Assembly (NCBI RefSeq): GCF_007120195.1
Contig: NZ_SKOG01000002.1
Span: 1 to 64,000 of the forward strand
Reading direction: 5' to 3'
Source: Aquisalimonas sp.
Lineage (GTDB): Bacteria > Pseudomonadota > Gammaproteobacteria > Nitrococcales > Aquisalimonadaceae
DNA length: 64,000 bases
A program made the position numbers and the translations under genes. Shown piece by piece: positions 16,259 through 27,291 of the stretch (position 1 is the first letter of the stretch; each line of letters begins with the position of its first letter). Below the pieces are notes generated by a model. The model ran no database searches. It had not been told where the DNA came from and saw only the letters and a program-made list of their open reading frames with translations.

Positions 16259-17615
16259 GGGAGCGCGGATCCATAATCCGCTCCAGTTCGGAACGCTCGA
16301 GATCCGTCATCTCTTCGGCCACGTCCAGTACGGGGCGTCCTTCCGCGTAGGCACGCTTGGCGACCTTGGCGCCCAGCTCGTAACCGATCACACTGTTCAA
16401 GGCGGTGACGAGTATCGGGTTACGGGCCAAGGCGTCGTCCAGTCTTGCCTGATTCACCGTGAAGCCGGCAATGGCGCTATCTGCCAGCAGGGTCGCTGCA
16501 TTGGCCAGAATATAAATACTTTGCAGCACATTGTGCGCAACCAGGGGCAGCATGACGTTCAGCTGGAAGTTGCCGGACTGCCCGGCGATGGCGACGGCGC
16601 CGTCGTTACCCATGACCTGGGCGGCCACCATGGCAACGGATTCCGGCGCCACCGGGTTCACCTTACCCGGCATGATGCTGGAGCCTGGCTGCAGGGCGGG
16701 CAGGCTGATCTCGCCGAGCCCGGCCAGTGGGCCGCTATTCATCCAGCGCAGGTCGTTGGCGATCTTCATGTAGGCCACCGCGAGCGCGCGCAACTGCCCC
16801 GAAAGTTCCACGACCGTATCCTGGCTGCTCAGGCCCAGGAAACAATTGTCCATCGGCCGGAAGGCCAGGCCGGTGCGCTCTGCCAGGCGATTGGCAAAGC
16901 GTCCTGCGAACTCGGGATGCGCGTTGATCCCCGTGCCGACGGCGGTGCCGCCCTGGGCCAGAGCGCGCAAACGCGGCAGTGTGTCGCTGATCCGCTCCCG
17001 ACCCTGCCGGATCTGGGCCCCCCAGCCGGAGAGTTCCTGTCCCAGCGTCACGGGCATGGCGTCCATGAGGTGCGTTCGGCCCGTCTTGGCCACTTCGGAG
17101 AGTTCCGAGACACGCGCCTCGATGGTTTGCTCCAGGTGCTCGAGCGCCGGCAACAGCCGTTCCTGGGTCTCCAGGGCGGCGCTGACATGGATCGCCGTGG
17201 GGATGACGTCGTTACTGCTCTGGCCCATGTTCACGTGGTCGTTGGCATGGATCGTCGTGCCCGCTTCCCTGGTGGCCAGATGGGCAATGACTTCGTTGGC
17301 GTTCATATTGCTGCTGGTGCCGGAACCCGTCTGGAAGACATCCACAGGGAATTGCTGGTCGTGCTCACCCTCGGCCACTGCCAGGGCGGCGGTCACGATG
17401 GCGTCGGCAGTACTCGTATCCATCAAGCCGAGATCGCGGTTGACCTCGGCCGCGGTCGCCTTGATTAAGCCAAGTGCGCGAATGAACGGGCGCCCCATGG
17501 GGATGCCGCTCACGGGGAAGTTATCCACCGCGCGTTGCGTCTGGGCGCCGTAGAGCGCATCCGCGGGCACGCGCAGTTCGCCCATGCTGTCTTTTTCGGT
17601 GCGATAGTCGGCCAT
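16233..17615 (-). CDS. fumC: Fumarate hydratase, class II
   Basis: The iron-independent fumarase interconverts fumarate and L-malate in the TCA cycle as a cytoplasmic tetramer. The 460-residue protein carries 'TGSGTSSNMNANEV', 'GRTHLMDAMPVTLGQE' and the superfamily signature 'GSSIMPGKVNP'. The ATG at 17615 is preceded by GGAGGAATCAATA and is chosen over the track start at 17840, which adds 75 unrelated residues. It is divergent from purB, another member of the same superfamily, and convergent with the RibD-C gene. Oxygen-stable FumC gives the cell a fumarase that works under oxidative or iron-poor conditions. Confidence 0.96.
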   Translation of the reverse strand: MADYRTEKDSMGELRVPADALYGAQTQRAVDNFPVSGIPMGRPFIRALGLIKATAAEVNRDLGLMDTSTADAIVTAALAVAEGEHDQQFPVDVFQTGSGTSSNMNANEVIAHLATREAGTTIHANDHVNMGQSSNDVIPTAIHVSAALETQERLLPALEHLEQTIEARVSELSEVAKTGRTHLMDAMPVTLGQELSGWGAQIRQGRERISDTLPRLRALAQGGTAVGTGINAHPEFAGRFANRLAERTGLAFRPMDNCFLGLSSQDTVVELSGQLRALAVAYMKIANDLRWMNSGPLAGLGEISLPALQPGSSIMPGKVNPVAPESVAMVAAQVMGNDGAVAIAGQSGNFQLNVMLPLVAHNVLQSIYILANAATLLADSAIAGFTVNQARLDDALARNPILVTALNSVIGYELGAKVAKRAYAEGRPVLDVAEEMTDLERSELERIMDPRSLTEGGIPG

Positions 17616-17742
17616 TATTGATTCCTCCGTAGGGGGTATGGATGGGACCGGCGCGGCGCCTCGATCATCAAGGGTCGTCAAGCGTGCCCGAAGCGGCGTC
17701 ATGATCCAAGGCTGCCGGTGATCTTTTTCCGCACACTGATAG

Positions 17743-19188
<1,446 letters not shown>

Positions 19189-19258
19189 ACCGAAGCATCG
19201 CCGTGCGCGGTACGCCCGGGAGTAGCGAGGCAAGGTCATGGAACAGAGAATGCGCTCT

Positions 19259-19858
19259 TTAGTCGGCCCACAGGTCGAGCAGGCGCTCGCGGTTCAGCGC
19301 CAGCCACTGCAGCGCGATAATGGGCATGGCACTGTTGATAATGCCGTGCTCCAGCATGTCCATGGCCTCTTCCACGGGCAGGACGTGGACGCGGATATCT
19401 TCGTTTTCCTCGGCGAGTCCGTGCACGCCTTCGACGCCGGTGGCGTCCACACGTGCGCAGAACAGACTGACGAGTTCCGACGACGCTCCCGGGCTCGGGT
19501 AGTAGTCGCAGATCCGCATCAGTTCGTCGAGTCTCAGACCCGCCTCCTCCCGGGCCTCGCGGTGGGCCACCGCCGTGATGGTCTCCTCGGGCTCGGCGAC
19601 CCCTGCGATGGTTTCCATGAGCCAGGCGCCGGTCGGTGCATCCATGGCGCCAATGCGGAACTGTTCGATGAGCACGACCGCATCGCGTACCGCGTCGTAG
19701 GGAAGCACCGCCGCCACACGGCCCCGCCGGAACAGCTCGCGCACGAGCTCCTGGCTCATGCCGCCGGCAAACAGTCCGTGGCGCAACTGGTAGCGTTCCA
19801 GCCTGAAGAAACCGTTATAAGCGACTGTGCAATTGAGGATTTCGAGTTGTTTTGCCAT
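19259..19858 (-). CDS. nudF: ADP-ribose pyrophosphatase-type NUDIX hydrolase
   Basis: A 199-residue cytoplasmic hydrolase that most likely splits ADP-ribose to AMP and ribose 5-phosphate. The Nudix box GX5EX7REUXEEXGU is complete at about 85-107 ('GVAEPEETITAVAHREAREE' then 'AGL'). The preceding 'GAWLMETIAG' and the N-terminal strand pattern fit the NudF group rather than MutT. It is the last gene of a leftward group with rlmD and the PolB-like exonuclease, 11 nt after rlmD. Convergent with purB. The exact substrate is inferred from family resemblance. Confidence 0.87.
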   Translation of the reverse strand: MAKQLEILNCTVAYNGFFRLERYQLRHGLFAGGMSQELVRELFRRGRVAAVLPYDAVRDAVVLIEQFRIGAMDAPTGAWLMETIAGVAEPEETITAVAHREAREEAGLRLDELMRICDYYPSPGASSELVSLFCARVDATGVEGVHGLAEENEDIRVHVLPVEEAMDMLEHGIINSAMPIIALQWLALNRERLLDLWAD

Positions 19859-19869
19859 GGGCCTCTCTG

Positions 19870-21204
19870 TCAGCCTCCGTGACGAAACAGCGCCAGACTC
19901 TCCACGTGCGCCGTATGCGGGAACATGTCCATGACCCCCGCCCGCTCGAGCCGGTAGCCATGTTCGTGGACCAGGGCGCCCGCGTCCCGGGCGAGGGTGG
20001 CCGGGTTACAGGAAATGTACAACACCGTCCGCGCTGCGAGGCCGCCGACGCGTGCGATGACCGCCGCCGCACCGGAGCGCGGTGGATCCAGCAGTATCTT
20101 GTCGACGGGTCTGTCGAGCCAGGCCGGTGTGTCTGTGTCCGCCGCAAGGTCGGCGGCGTAAAACCGTGCATTGGCGATGCCATTGCGTGCGGCGTTTTCC
20201 TGCGCGCGCCGGACCAACCGCTCATCGCCCTCCACGCCCACGACCTCCCCGGCGCGTCGGGCGAGCGGCAGTGAGAAATTGCCCAGGCCACAAAAGAGCT
20301 CCAGGACGCGGTCGGCCGGCTGCGGCTGCAGATACTCAAGTACCCGCTCAACCATGGCGGTGTTGATGCCGCGGTTCACCTGGGTGAAGTCGGTGGGCTG
20401 GAACTCGATTACCGGTTCACCCGGGGCGGGCCGATAAGCCAGGCGTGGTGCGCCGGGCCACACCGGTGTCACCGTGTCCTCGTTCCCCGGCTGCTCGTAG
20501 ATGGCGAGACCGTGCTGTTCGCCAAATGCGGCCAGGCGCCGGTAGTCGGCACCGGTGAAAGGGTGCAGGTTGCGAAACACCAGGGCCACCGTGTCGTCAC
20601 CGATGGCCACCTCGATCTGCGGCAAACGACCGCGGCAGGAGAGCCCGGCCACCAGCGCGCTCAGGTCCGTGAGGCGGTCTGCGACCCGCGGGTCCAGCAC
20701 GTGGCACTCTGTCATATCGGCCACATAGGGGCTGTGCTTTTCGCGAAAACCGACCAGGACCCGCCCCTTGGCGGGCACGTCCTTGACCGCCAGGCGCGCC
20801 TTGCGCCGGTATCCCCAGATGGGCCCCGTGATCGGGTCGAGTACCGTCTCCGGCGTCACGCCGCCGATGTGGGCGAGTTGCTCCAGCAATACCCCTTGCT
20901 TGAAGCGGATCTGCTGTTCCGGGGGCATGTGCTGGAGGCTGCAGCCACCGCACACCCCAAAGTGCGGGCAACGCGGCTCGACCCGCTCCGGAGCGGGCGC
21001 CAGCACCGCCTCCACGCGCCCTTCATCAAACCGGCGGTGGCACTTGGTATAGCGCATGCGCACGGCCTCGCCCGGGAGGCCGCCGTGGACGAAAACGGTC
21101 TTGCCGGCGATGTGGGCAATGCCCCGGCCTTCATGGCTCAGGGACTCCACCTGGACATCCACCGGCTCCCCGGGAATGCGCGAGCGACGCCGGCGCTTAG
21201 CCAT
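19870..21204 (-). CDS. rlmD: 23S rRNA (uracil-1939-C5)-methyltransferase
   Basis: RlmD adds a methyl group to U1939 of 23S rRNA. The 444-residue product has an N-terminal TRAM domain ('VDVQVESLSHEGRGIAHIAG'), the iron-sulfur cysteines 'CPHFGVCGGC' with a further Cys in 'ECHVLDP', the SAM-binding 'VLELFCGLGNFSLPLA', and the catalytic 'LYISCNPATLARD' with its nucleophilic cysteine. The ATG at 21204 precedes a lysine/arginine-rich start ('MAKRRRRSR'); the track start at 21288 lies inside the upstream gene. Start and upstream stop overlap by 8 nt. Confidence 0.94.
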   Translation of the reverse strand: MAKRRRRSRIPGEPVDVQVESLSHEGRGIAHIAGKTVFVHGGLPGEAVRMRYTKCHRRFDEGRVEAVLAPAPERVEPRCPHFGVCGGCSLQHMPPEQQIRFKQGVLLEQLAHIGGVTPETVLDPITGPIWGYRRKARLAVKDVPAKGRVLVGFREKHSPYVADMTECHVLDPRVADRLTDLSALVAGLSCRGRLPQIEVAIGDDTVALVFRNLHPFTGADYRRLAAFGEQHGLAIYEQPGNEDTVTPVWPGAPRLAYRPAPGEPVIEFQPTDFTQVNRGINTAMVERVLEYLQPQPADRVLELFCGLGNFSLPLARRAGEVVGVEGDERLVRRAQENAARNGIANARFYAADLAADTDTPAWLDRPVDKILLDPPRSGAAAVIARVGGLAARTVLYISCNPATLARDAGALVHEHGYRLERAGVMDMFPHTAHVESLALFRHGG

Positions 21205-21997
21205 CAGTGCCCTGTTCCACGGAATCCATCGGCCAGGCGTCCAGGAACTGCCGGAGGTGCGCGCGGCCGTCGCCCGCGAGTGTCTCACGCACGATGGCGC
21301 ACTCCCGCGCGTACCCGGGGCGATCCAGGTGACCGCGCAGCAGTTGGAAACGCAGCCACACCAGGTAGGTATTGAGTGCGTCAGTCTCGCAGTAGTCGCG
21401 CACGCTGTCGAATGCCCCGGACTCGATGGCCTGGTGGACCTGGCTGCCGCTCATGCCCATCTTGCCGGGGAAACCGCACAGGGTGGCGATTTCATCCAGC
21501 GGCGCATTGGCCCGCGGCTGGTAGCCGGCGATCATGTCCATGAGATCCGTGTGGCGTTCGTGGAAGCGGTTGAGATAGTTGTTCCAGCGAAACGTCTGTT
21601 CCGTGGCCCCGGTCTCCCAGTAGCGGGGTGAACTCAGCCCGTGCCTAAGCGCCCGGTAATGGAGCACGGGCAGATCGAAGCCGCTGCCGTTCCAGGAGAC
21701 CAGCGTGGGGGTGAAGCGCTCGATGCCATCGTAGAAACGCTGGATTACCTCCGCCTCGTCATCGTCCCCTTGGCCCAGGGACCAGATCTTGAAGCGCTCG
21801 CCGCTGCGCATGGCGATGGAGATCACCACCACCCGGTGGAGGTGCAGGCGCAGAAAATCGGAGCCCCCGGTCTCCTGGCGCCGCAGGCTGAATCCGGCCT
21901 CGGCCACACTGGCGTCGTCCAGACCGTCAAGGCCGTACAGCCGCCGTAGCCCGTCCAGGTCCGGCACGGTTTCGATGTCAAACGCGAAAATCGTCAT
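21197..21997 (-). CDS. Predicted 3'-5' exonuclease, PolB-like (DNA_pol_B_exo2 family)
   Basis: A 266-residue protein with the DnaQ-like exonuclease fold of the family related to the proofreading domain of family B polymerases, without a polymerase domain. 'FAFDIETVPD' is ExoI with the D-x-E pair, 'LVSWNGSGFDLPVL' is ExoII, and 'YCETDALNT' is the YxxxD ExoIII. It should be a metal-dependent single-strand DNA or RNA exonuclease; the cellular role of the family is not settled. ATG 21997 ('MTIFAFDIE') is chosen over the track start. It is the first gene of the unit with rlmD and nudF and divergent from barA. Confidence 0.88.
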   Translation of the reverse strand: MTIFAFDIETVPDLDGLRRLYGLDGLDDASVAEAGFSLRRQETGGSDFLRLHLHRVVVISIAMRSGERFKIWSLGQGDDDEAEVIQRFYDGIERFTPTLVSWNGSGFDLPVLHYRALRHGLSSPRYWETGATEQTFRWNNYLNRFHERHTDLMDMIAGYQPRANAPLDEIATLCGFPGKMGMSGSQVHQAIESGAFDSVRDYCETDALNTYLVWLRFQLLRGHLDRPGYARECAIVRETLAGDGRAHLRQFLDAWPMDSVEQGTDG

Positions 21998-22297
21998 GGA
22001 ATCAGTCCGGATACCCGCCAGAGGAGAGGTAGCGATTCCGCTGTTGCCCGCTATTTGTCGCGGCTCGTAGGAGTCGCGCTGGTCCCTCGCTACCGGCAAG
22101 CGCTGTGCAGTGCGGTAGTGATCGCGTGACGCGCGTCCGCGAGGGCGCGCCTATTCTCGCCCACAATGGATGTGCGGGAAAGCTCGTGATCACGCCGCAT
22201 AGGTCGGGATCACCAGGAACCTGTACCATTGCATAGTTGAGACTTCCGCTCGGCGGCGGCAGAGCCGCCCATTCCCATGGACAGGACGGAGTAACCC

Positions 22298-25066
22298 ATG
22301 CGCTGGGGACTCGGGATGCGCGTCTTCGTGCTCGCGGTGCTTGCACCGGTGCTGACGACAACCCTGCTGGTGGGGTATCTACTCAGCAGCAGGGCCCAGG
22401 ACACTTACAAGCAGCTGGTCGAGCGGGGTGAGACCGTGGCGCGGCAGCTGGCGCCCGCGTTGCGGGAGCCGCTGGCGAGCGAAGACCAGCCCGTTGTCCA
22501 CCAGATCGCAGCCGCGGCCCGGCTGGACCCGGCCATTGCCACAGTGATTGTGCAGCGGGCCGATGGACAGGTGGTGGCCCACTTTGGCGCCGAGGACGTG
22601 GCGGCACAAGAAGCACGACCAGAGGACATGTTCCTGCGCCTAAGCGGCTGGCTTTTGCGCCTGGATCACCTCCCCAGTATCCGCGTCCCCGTGGTGGCGC
22701 CCCCCGACCCCTTGCTGGATCGCCTGCCGCTGGACAGCGGCGAGCAGCTTGTGGGTTGGGTGCTCGTTGACGTGAATGCCACGCCCTACCTTCAGCGCGA
22801 AGCGGTTTTGGCCAGGCGCGCCGCCGCAGCGCTGGGGCTCGCGCTGTTGTTCAGCCTCGGGTTCGGATTCTGGGCGCGCCGCAGCGTTGTCCGGCCCATC
22901 GCCCGGCTCACGGATACCGTACGCCGCCTTGGCTCGGGCGATCTGCGGGCGCGGGCGCACCTGCTTGCGAGTGGCGAGATCGGCGAGCTGGCGCGCGCCG
23001 TGAATCGAATGGCGGCCCGCCAGCAGCGCAACGAAACGGATCTCAATGAACAGATCGAGCAGGCCACCCGCGAGTCCCGGGAAACGCTTGAGGCGGTGGA
23101 AATCCAGAACGCGGAGCTCGACCTTGCGCGCAAGCGTGCGCTCCAGGGCAGCAAGGTGAAATCCGAGTTCCTGGCCAACATGAGCCATGAGATTCGCACG
23201 CCGATCAACGGTATTCTCGGCTTCACTGATTTGTTGTCGCACACGCGGCTGAACGACGAGCAGCGGGAATTCGTGGACACAATCCGTGAGTCTTGCACCA
23301 ATCTGTCGGCCCTGGTCAACGACATCCTGGATTTCTCGAAAGTCGAGGCCGGCAAGCTGGTTATCGACAATGTCGCCTTTGACATGCGTGACTGCGTCGA
23401 GGAGGTCATGGCATTGATGGCCCCGACGGCTTACGGCAAGAACCTGGAGCTGGTGCATCTGATTTATCAGGATGTGCCGGCTCGGCTTTTCGGTGATCCC
23501 ATCCGCATCCGGCAGGTACTCACCAACCTGGTCCACAATGCGGTCAAGTTCACCCCGCAGGGCCGGGTCGTCGTGCGGGTCATGCTGGAGGACGAGTCTG
23601 ACGACCGGGTACGGATCCGAATCACGGTGACTGATACCGGAATCGGCCTGAAATTCCAGGCACAGGAAAAACTGTTCCAGGCCTTCAGCCAGGCCGACAC
23701 GTCCATCACCCGGCGTTTCGGTGGCGCCGGGCTGGGCCTCATCATCTCCAAAAAGCTCGTGGAACAGATGGGGGGTAACGTCGGCCTTGAGAGTGAACAG
23801 GATAAGGGCTCGACGTTTTGGTTCACGCTCGAGTGCGTGAAACAACGCCGGGCCAATACGAACGCTCGCACGCCCGCCGGCCACAACCCGCTCGCCGGAC
23901 GGCAGCTTCTGCTCCATGACACGTCGACCCTCAGCCGGCTGGCGGCGCGGCACGTCTTCGGCGCGTTGGGCCTGCAGGTCCGGGATGTAGAGGACGCCGA
24001 GACTTTCCTGTCACTGGCCAAGTCCCACACTGCCTGGGACTGTATCGTGCTGGGCCTCAGCCGGGAGGAGCTCGATCGCGGCTACTTCCGCGAGCTGATG
24101 GCGCGAGCGCAGCGCCTGGATGCGTCGGTGCTCATCCTGGCGAGCACTGTGGAGCGTAACGAGCTGTGCGACTTGTACCGACTTGGCGCCCAGACCTGCC
24201 TGCCCAAGGTGGTCCGCCGCCAGACGCTCTACCGCGAACTATGCCGCGTGCTGTCACTGGACGAAACGCCACCCGAATGGATGGCGCCTCAGCAATCCCG
24301 GCCGCCGCGACCCGAAGCGAGCCGGACCGAGCCCCTGAATCGCTTGCGGGAGATTCGCGTGCTGGTGGTCGACGACAATGCCATCAACCGCAAGCTGGTC
24401 TCCACCATTGTTGGGCAGCAGGGGGCACAGGTAGACGAAGCAGGTGACGGCCATGAGGCGGTGAACCGGTGCCGGGAGATTGACTACGCCCTTGTGTTTA
24501 TGGACATTCACATGCCGCGCATGAGCGGCGAGGATGCGTACGGCGAAATTCGCGGCCATGCGCAGCACCACGGGCGCGCCATGCCCCGCATTGTTGCATT
24601 GACCGCGAACGCCATGACCGGCGAGCGGGAGCGGCTCATGCGGATCGGCATGGACGAGTGCCTCATCAAGCCGGTGACCGAGGCGCAGGTGACCCGCCAG
24701 CTTCGACTCGCGGCCGGCGAGGCGGAGATGGAGGTAGCGGAATTGCCGTCGCTGGCGGAGGATGCCCGTGGGGAGCTGAGCGCTGAGCTGCGAAGCCTGC
24801 TTGCCGCCGAACTCCCCGAGCATCGCCGTGCGATTCACAACGCCTATAGGCGCGGTGATCGCGCGGCGCTGCAGGACCACGTTCACAAACTCAACGGGGC
24901 GGCCGGCGTTTGCCGGGCGGAGCGTCTGCAGCAAGCCTGTGACGCCCTGGAGCGGGCGGTGGGCGAAAACCGGCCTGAGGATATTACCGGCGGTTTTGAG
25001 CGGGTGGTGGACGCCATCAATGAGTTGATGGTGTTGCAGCAGCGCAGTCAGGACGGTGACCGCTGA
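22298..25066 (+). CDS. barA: BarA/GacS-type hybrid sensor histidine kinase
   Basis: A 922-residue inner-membrane kinase that should phosphorylate UvrY (encoded at 14.6 kb). Order of parts: TM1 (about 8-30), a periplasmic sensor of roughly 145 residues, TM2 (about 172-195), HAMP and coiled coil, HisKA with His297 in 'NMSHEIRTP', HATPase ('LVHNAVKFT', 'DTGIGL', 'GGAGLGLIISKKL'), a receiver-like segment with no phospho-acceptor ('CIVLGLSREEL'), a true receiver with Asp736 in 'FMDIHMPRMSG', and a C-terminal Hpt domain with His863 in 'DHVHKLNGAAG'. ATG 22298 follows GGACGGAGTAACCC. It is followed by the second repeat cluster, and no partner gene is adjacent. Confidence 0.93.
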   Translation: MRWGLGMRVFVLAVLAPVLTTTLLVGYLLSSRAQDTYKQLVERGETVARQLAPALREPLASEDQPVVHQIAAAARLDPAIATVIVQRADGQVVAHFGAEDVAAQEARPEDMFLRLSGWLLRLDHLPSIRVPVVAPPDPLLDRLPLDSGEQLVGWVLVDVNATPYLQREAVLARRAAAALGLALLFSLGFGFWARRSVVRPIARLTDTVRRLGSGDLRARAHLLASGEIGELARAVNRMAARQQRNETDLNEQIEQATRESRETLEAVEIQNAELDLARKRALQGSKVKSEFLANMSHEIRTPINGILGFTDLLSHTRLNDEQREFVDTIRESCTNLSALVNDILDFSKVEAGKLVIDNVAFDMRDCVEEVMALMAPTAYGKNLELVHLIYQDVPARLFGDPIRIRQVLTNLVHNAVKFTPQGRVVVRVMLEDESDDRVRIRITVTDTGIGLKFQAQEKLFQAFSQADTSITRRFGGAGLGLIISKKLVEQMGGNVGLESEQDKGSTFWFTLECVKQRRANTNARTPAGHNPLAGRQLLLHDTSTLSRLAARHVFGALGLQVRDVEDAETFLSLAKSHTAWDCIVLGLSREELDRGYFRELMARAQRLDASVLILASTVERNELCDLYRLGAQTCLPKVVRRQTLYRELCRVLSLDETPPEWMAPQQSRPPRPEASRTEPLNRLREIRVLVVDDNAINRKLVSTIVGQQGAQVDEAGDGHEAVNRCREIDYALVFMDIHMPRMSGEDAYGEIRGHAQHHGRAMPRIVALTANAMTGERERLMRIGMDECLIKPVTEAQVTRQLRLAAGEAEMEVAELPSLAEDARGELSAELRSLLAAELPEHRRAIHNAYRRGDRAALQDHVHKLNGAAGVCRAERLQQACDALERAVGENRPEDITGGFERVVDAINELMVLQQRSQDGDR

Positions 25067-25116
25067 TTGCCCGCCGCCTAAGGCGTGCAGCCACGCCACG
25101 GCAGCGCCGCCGATCG

Positions 25117-25412
25117 AAAGATGTAGACATTAGCCGCAGGCGTAATGCACCGTCAAACAAATTGCGCCAAGGGCGCACAGCCGCAACCCGGGTTGTGCGT
25201 CTACGGCGCCATGTCATTGACGGCGGGTTACGCTGCGCTAACCCGCCCTACGGGGTGGAGTCCTGCCATGGCACGGGGCCCGACCGAAGGTGTAGGGTGC
25301 CATTAGCGCTAGCGTAATGCACCGTAAGACTAATTGCGCCGTAGGTGCACAGACGCAGCATGAGTTGTGCACCTGAGGCGGTATGCGATCAACGGCGGAT
25401 TACGCTGCGCCA
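25117..25412. repeat. Two tandem units of the dispersed palindromic repeat family
   Basis: Two related units of about 120-130 bp lie head to tail. Each opens with 'GTAG' and 'CATTAGC..GCGTAATGCACC', continues with 'GTCAAACAAATTGCGCC' (unit 1) or 'GTAAGACTAATTGCGCC' (unit 2), and ends in a palindrome, 'GGCGGGTTACGCTGCGCTAA' plus CCCGCCCTAC (unit 1, 25222-25251) or its diverged form (unit 2). Unit 1's 26-bp palindrome is identical, inverted, to 5122-5147. Unit 2 runs into the end of acpS and supplies its stop codon. The 333 nt between barA and acpS contain no other gene. Confidence 0.8.
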
Positions 25413-25795
25413 GTTCGCCCCTCCGCCACGACGAAGGCAAGGGCATAGTCGCCTTCGTCGCTGATACTCACGTGCCAGTGCTCGATGCCCAGGGCCCGCG
25501 CCGTTGCCTCCGCCCGCCCCGTCACCAGCAGCAAGGGCTTGCCGGCAGCGGATCGCGCGACACGCAGATCGTGAAAGCCAGTGTCGCCGCCAATGCCCGT
25601 CCCGAGCGCCTTGGCGGCGGCCTCCTTGACCGCCCAGCGTTTGGCGAGGTAGGCGGCGGGGTCGGCGTGGGTCTGCCAGCGCAGCAGCTCTTCAGGGGCG
25701 AGGACACGCTCGGCAAAGCGTTGGCCATGGCGCGCCAGCACCTTTTGAATCCTCGGCACATGCACCAGGTCGGTTCCCATGCCGACGATGCTCAC
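25400..25795 (-). CDS. acpS: Holo-[acyl-carrier-protein] synthase
   Basis: AcpS transfers phosphopantetheine from CoA to acyl carrier protein, activating fatty-acid synthesis. The 131-residue protein has the group I signature: '[12 protein letters not shown]' with the Mg-binding Asp, '[16 protein letters not shown]' and '[16 protein letters not shown]'. It is the last gene of the lep-rnc-era-recO-pdxJ unit and overlaps pdxJ as ATGA. The final codons and the TAA stop lie inside a palindromic dispersed repeat, so the C terminus ('RTGAA') was probably set by repeat insertion. Confidence 0.96.
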   Translation of the reverse strand: MSIVGMGTDLVHVPRIQKVLARHGQRFAERVLAPEELLRWQTHADPAAYLAKRWAVKEAAAKALGTGIGGDTGFHDLRVARSAAGKPLLLVTGRAEATARALGIEHWHVSISDEGDYALAFVVAEGRTGAA

Positions 25796-26538
25796 CGGGC
25801 GCTTCCCCGAAGCAACGCTTTCATGTCGCGAACCGCCTGTTCCAGGCCGCTGAATACGGCCCTGGCGACGATGCTATGGCCGATGTTGAGTTCGTGGATG
25901 CCCGGGATGGCGGCCACCCCCTCGGTGTTGTGATAGTGCAGCCCGTGACCGGCGTTGACGGTCAGCCCCGCTTCCACACCAAGCCCGACCCCGCTGCGGA
26001 TGCGCTCGAGCTCGGCTTGCTGTGACGCGGTGTTCCCAGCATCGGCGTAGCGCCCGGTGTGGAGCTCTACCAATGGGGCCCCAACCTCTTTCGCCGCGAG
26101 TATCTGGTGGGCCTCCGGGTCGATGAATAAGGACACTTGAATCCCCGCATTCGCAAGCCGCGTGCAGGCATCGCCAATGCGCTGCGGCTGCCCGGCAACG
26201 TCCAACCCCCCCTCGGTGGTCAGTTCGGCGCGGCGTTCCGGCACCAGGCAGCAATAAGCGGGGCGCAGGCGTTCGGCGATGGTCAGCATCTCCTCGGTAA
26301 CCGCCATCTCTAGGTTCATGCGCGTCTGCAGCACGTCCGCGAGGCGTCCCAGGTCATGATCCTGGATGTGGCGACGGTCCTCGCGCAGGTGCAGGGTTAT
26401 GCCATCCGCTCCGCCTTGTTCCGCGATCAACGCGGCCTGTACCGGATCGGGGTAGCGGGTACCGCGGGCCTGCCGCAGGGTCGCCACGTGGTCGATGTTC
26501 ACACCCAGCAGCACGCCCGCCTGGTTCTCAGCGCTCAT
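25792..26538 (-). CDS. pdxJ: Pyridoxine 5'-phosphate synthase
   Basis: PdxJ condenses 1-deoxy-D-xylulose 5-phosphate with the amino-acetone phosphate made by PdxA, giving pyridoxine 5'-phosphate, the last ring-forming step of vitamin B6 synthesis. The 248-residue TIM-barrel protein shows the N-terminal '[16 protein letters not shown]', '[16 protein letters not shown]' and the C-terminal '[20 protein letters not shown]'. It overlaps recO and acpS by 4 nt on each side (ATGA), the standard gammaproteobacterial arrangement. Confidence 0.97.
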   Translation of the reverse strand: MSAENQAGVLLGVNIDHVATLRQARGTRYPDPVQAALIAEQGGADGITLHLREDRRHIQDHDLGRLADVLQTRMNLEMAVTEEMLTIAERLRPAYCCLVPERRAELTTEGGLDVAGQPQRIGDACTRLANAGIQVSLFIDPEAHQILAAKEVGAPLVELHTGRYADAGNTASQQAELERIRSGVGLGVEAGLTVNAGHGLHYHNTEGVAAIPGIHELNIGHSIVARAVFSGLEQAVRDMKALLRGSAR

Positions 26539-27290
26539 GGCGGTGTCTCCTCGTTTGCGCTCCGCGGCCGACGCCGCAGACTCTGGTACAGGGATCGACT
26601 GTATAACGGTCGATCGCCAATGTAGAGCCGCAGCGCCGCTCCTGTGAGCCGCTGCATCTCCGCCCGCAGTGCGCTGTCTTCGAACTGTTCCCGGTGCAGC
26701 GCCTGTAATGCCTCGCCGGAGATCAGCAACCCGCCAGTCTGCGTCGCGGTGTCCACGGGGCCGTACTCCAGGATGTAACGGTAGCTGCGACGGTGGTCGA
26801 CCGCCGCGCCGGTATCGGCCGTCGCATGCAGCAGCAGGCCGTAGCCGAGGGCTTGCAGCAACCGCTTCTCGAACAGCCGCAATGGGACGTCTTCGGCCTC
26901 GCCGGATCCCGCGAGGGCCTGCAGCGCGGCACCGTAGGCGAAAAAGATGTCTGGCGCCGGATCGTCGCGCCGCAGCAGGCGCAACACGAGCTCACTGAGA
27001 TAGAAGGCGGCGGCCAGGCGCGTCCCGGGGAAACGCAACGGCCGCCCGCCGGCCTCCGCGCCGGTCAGCGTCAGCAGCTCGCCCCGCCCCTGCCAGCTCA
27101 CCAGGACCGGCTGGAAGGGTTCGAGCACACCGCGCCAGCGGGAGCGCTGGGCACGCGCCCCGCGGGCCACGGCGCCAATGCGGCCGTGGTCGTGCGTCAG
27201 CAGCTCCAGTAACAGGCTGGTGTCGCGGTAGGGGCGCCGATGGACAACCCAGGCCGCTCGCGTGTCCTCACGACCGGTCGAAGGCGGCAT
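26535..27290 (-). CDS. recO: DNA repair protein RecO
   Basis: RecO works with RecR in the RecF pathway, annealing strands and loading RecA onto SSB-coated DNA. The 251-residue protein has an N-terminal OB fold ('[20 protein letters not shown]', '[20 protein letters not shown]') and a helical C-terminal part ('[11 protein letters not shown]', '[12 protein letters not shown]'). The zinc-finger cysteines of some RecO proteins are absent, as in E. coli. It begins one base before era ends and overlaps pdxJ. Confidence 0.94.
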   Translation of the reverse strand: MPPSTGREDTRAAWVVHRRPYRDTSLLLELLTHDHGRIGAVARGARAQRSRWRGVLEPFQPVLVSWQGRGELLTLTGAEAGGRPLRFPGTRLAAAFYLSELVLRLLRRDDPAPDIFFAYGAALQALAGSGEAEDVPLRLFEKRLLQALGYGLLLHATADTGAAVDHRRSYRYILEYGPVDTATQTGGLLISGEALQALHREQFEDSALRAEMQRLTGAALRLYIGDRPLYSRSLYQSLRRRPRSANEETPP

Positions 27291-27291
27291 A

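Noticed and set aside
22640-23953. 437-codon ORF on the minus strand
   Set aside because: Antisense shadow of the barA kinase core.
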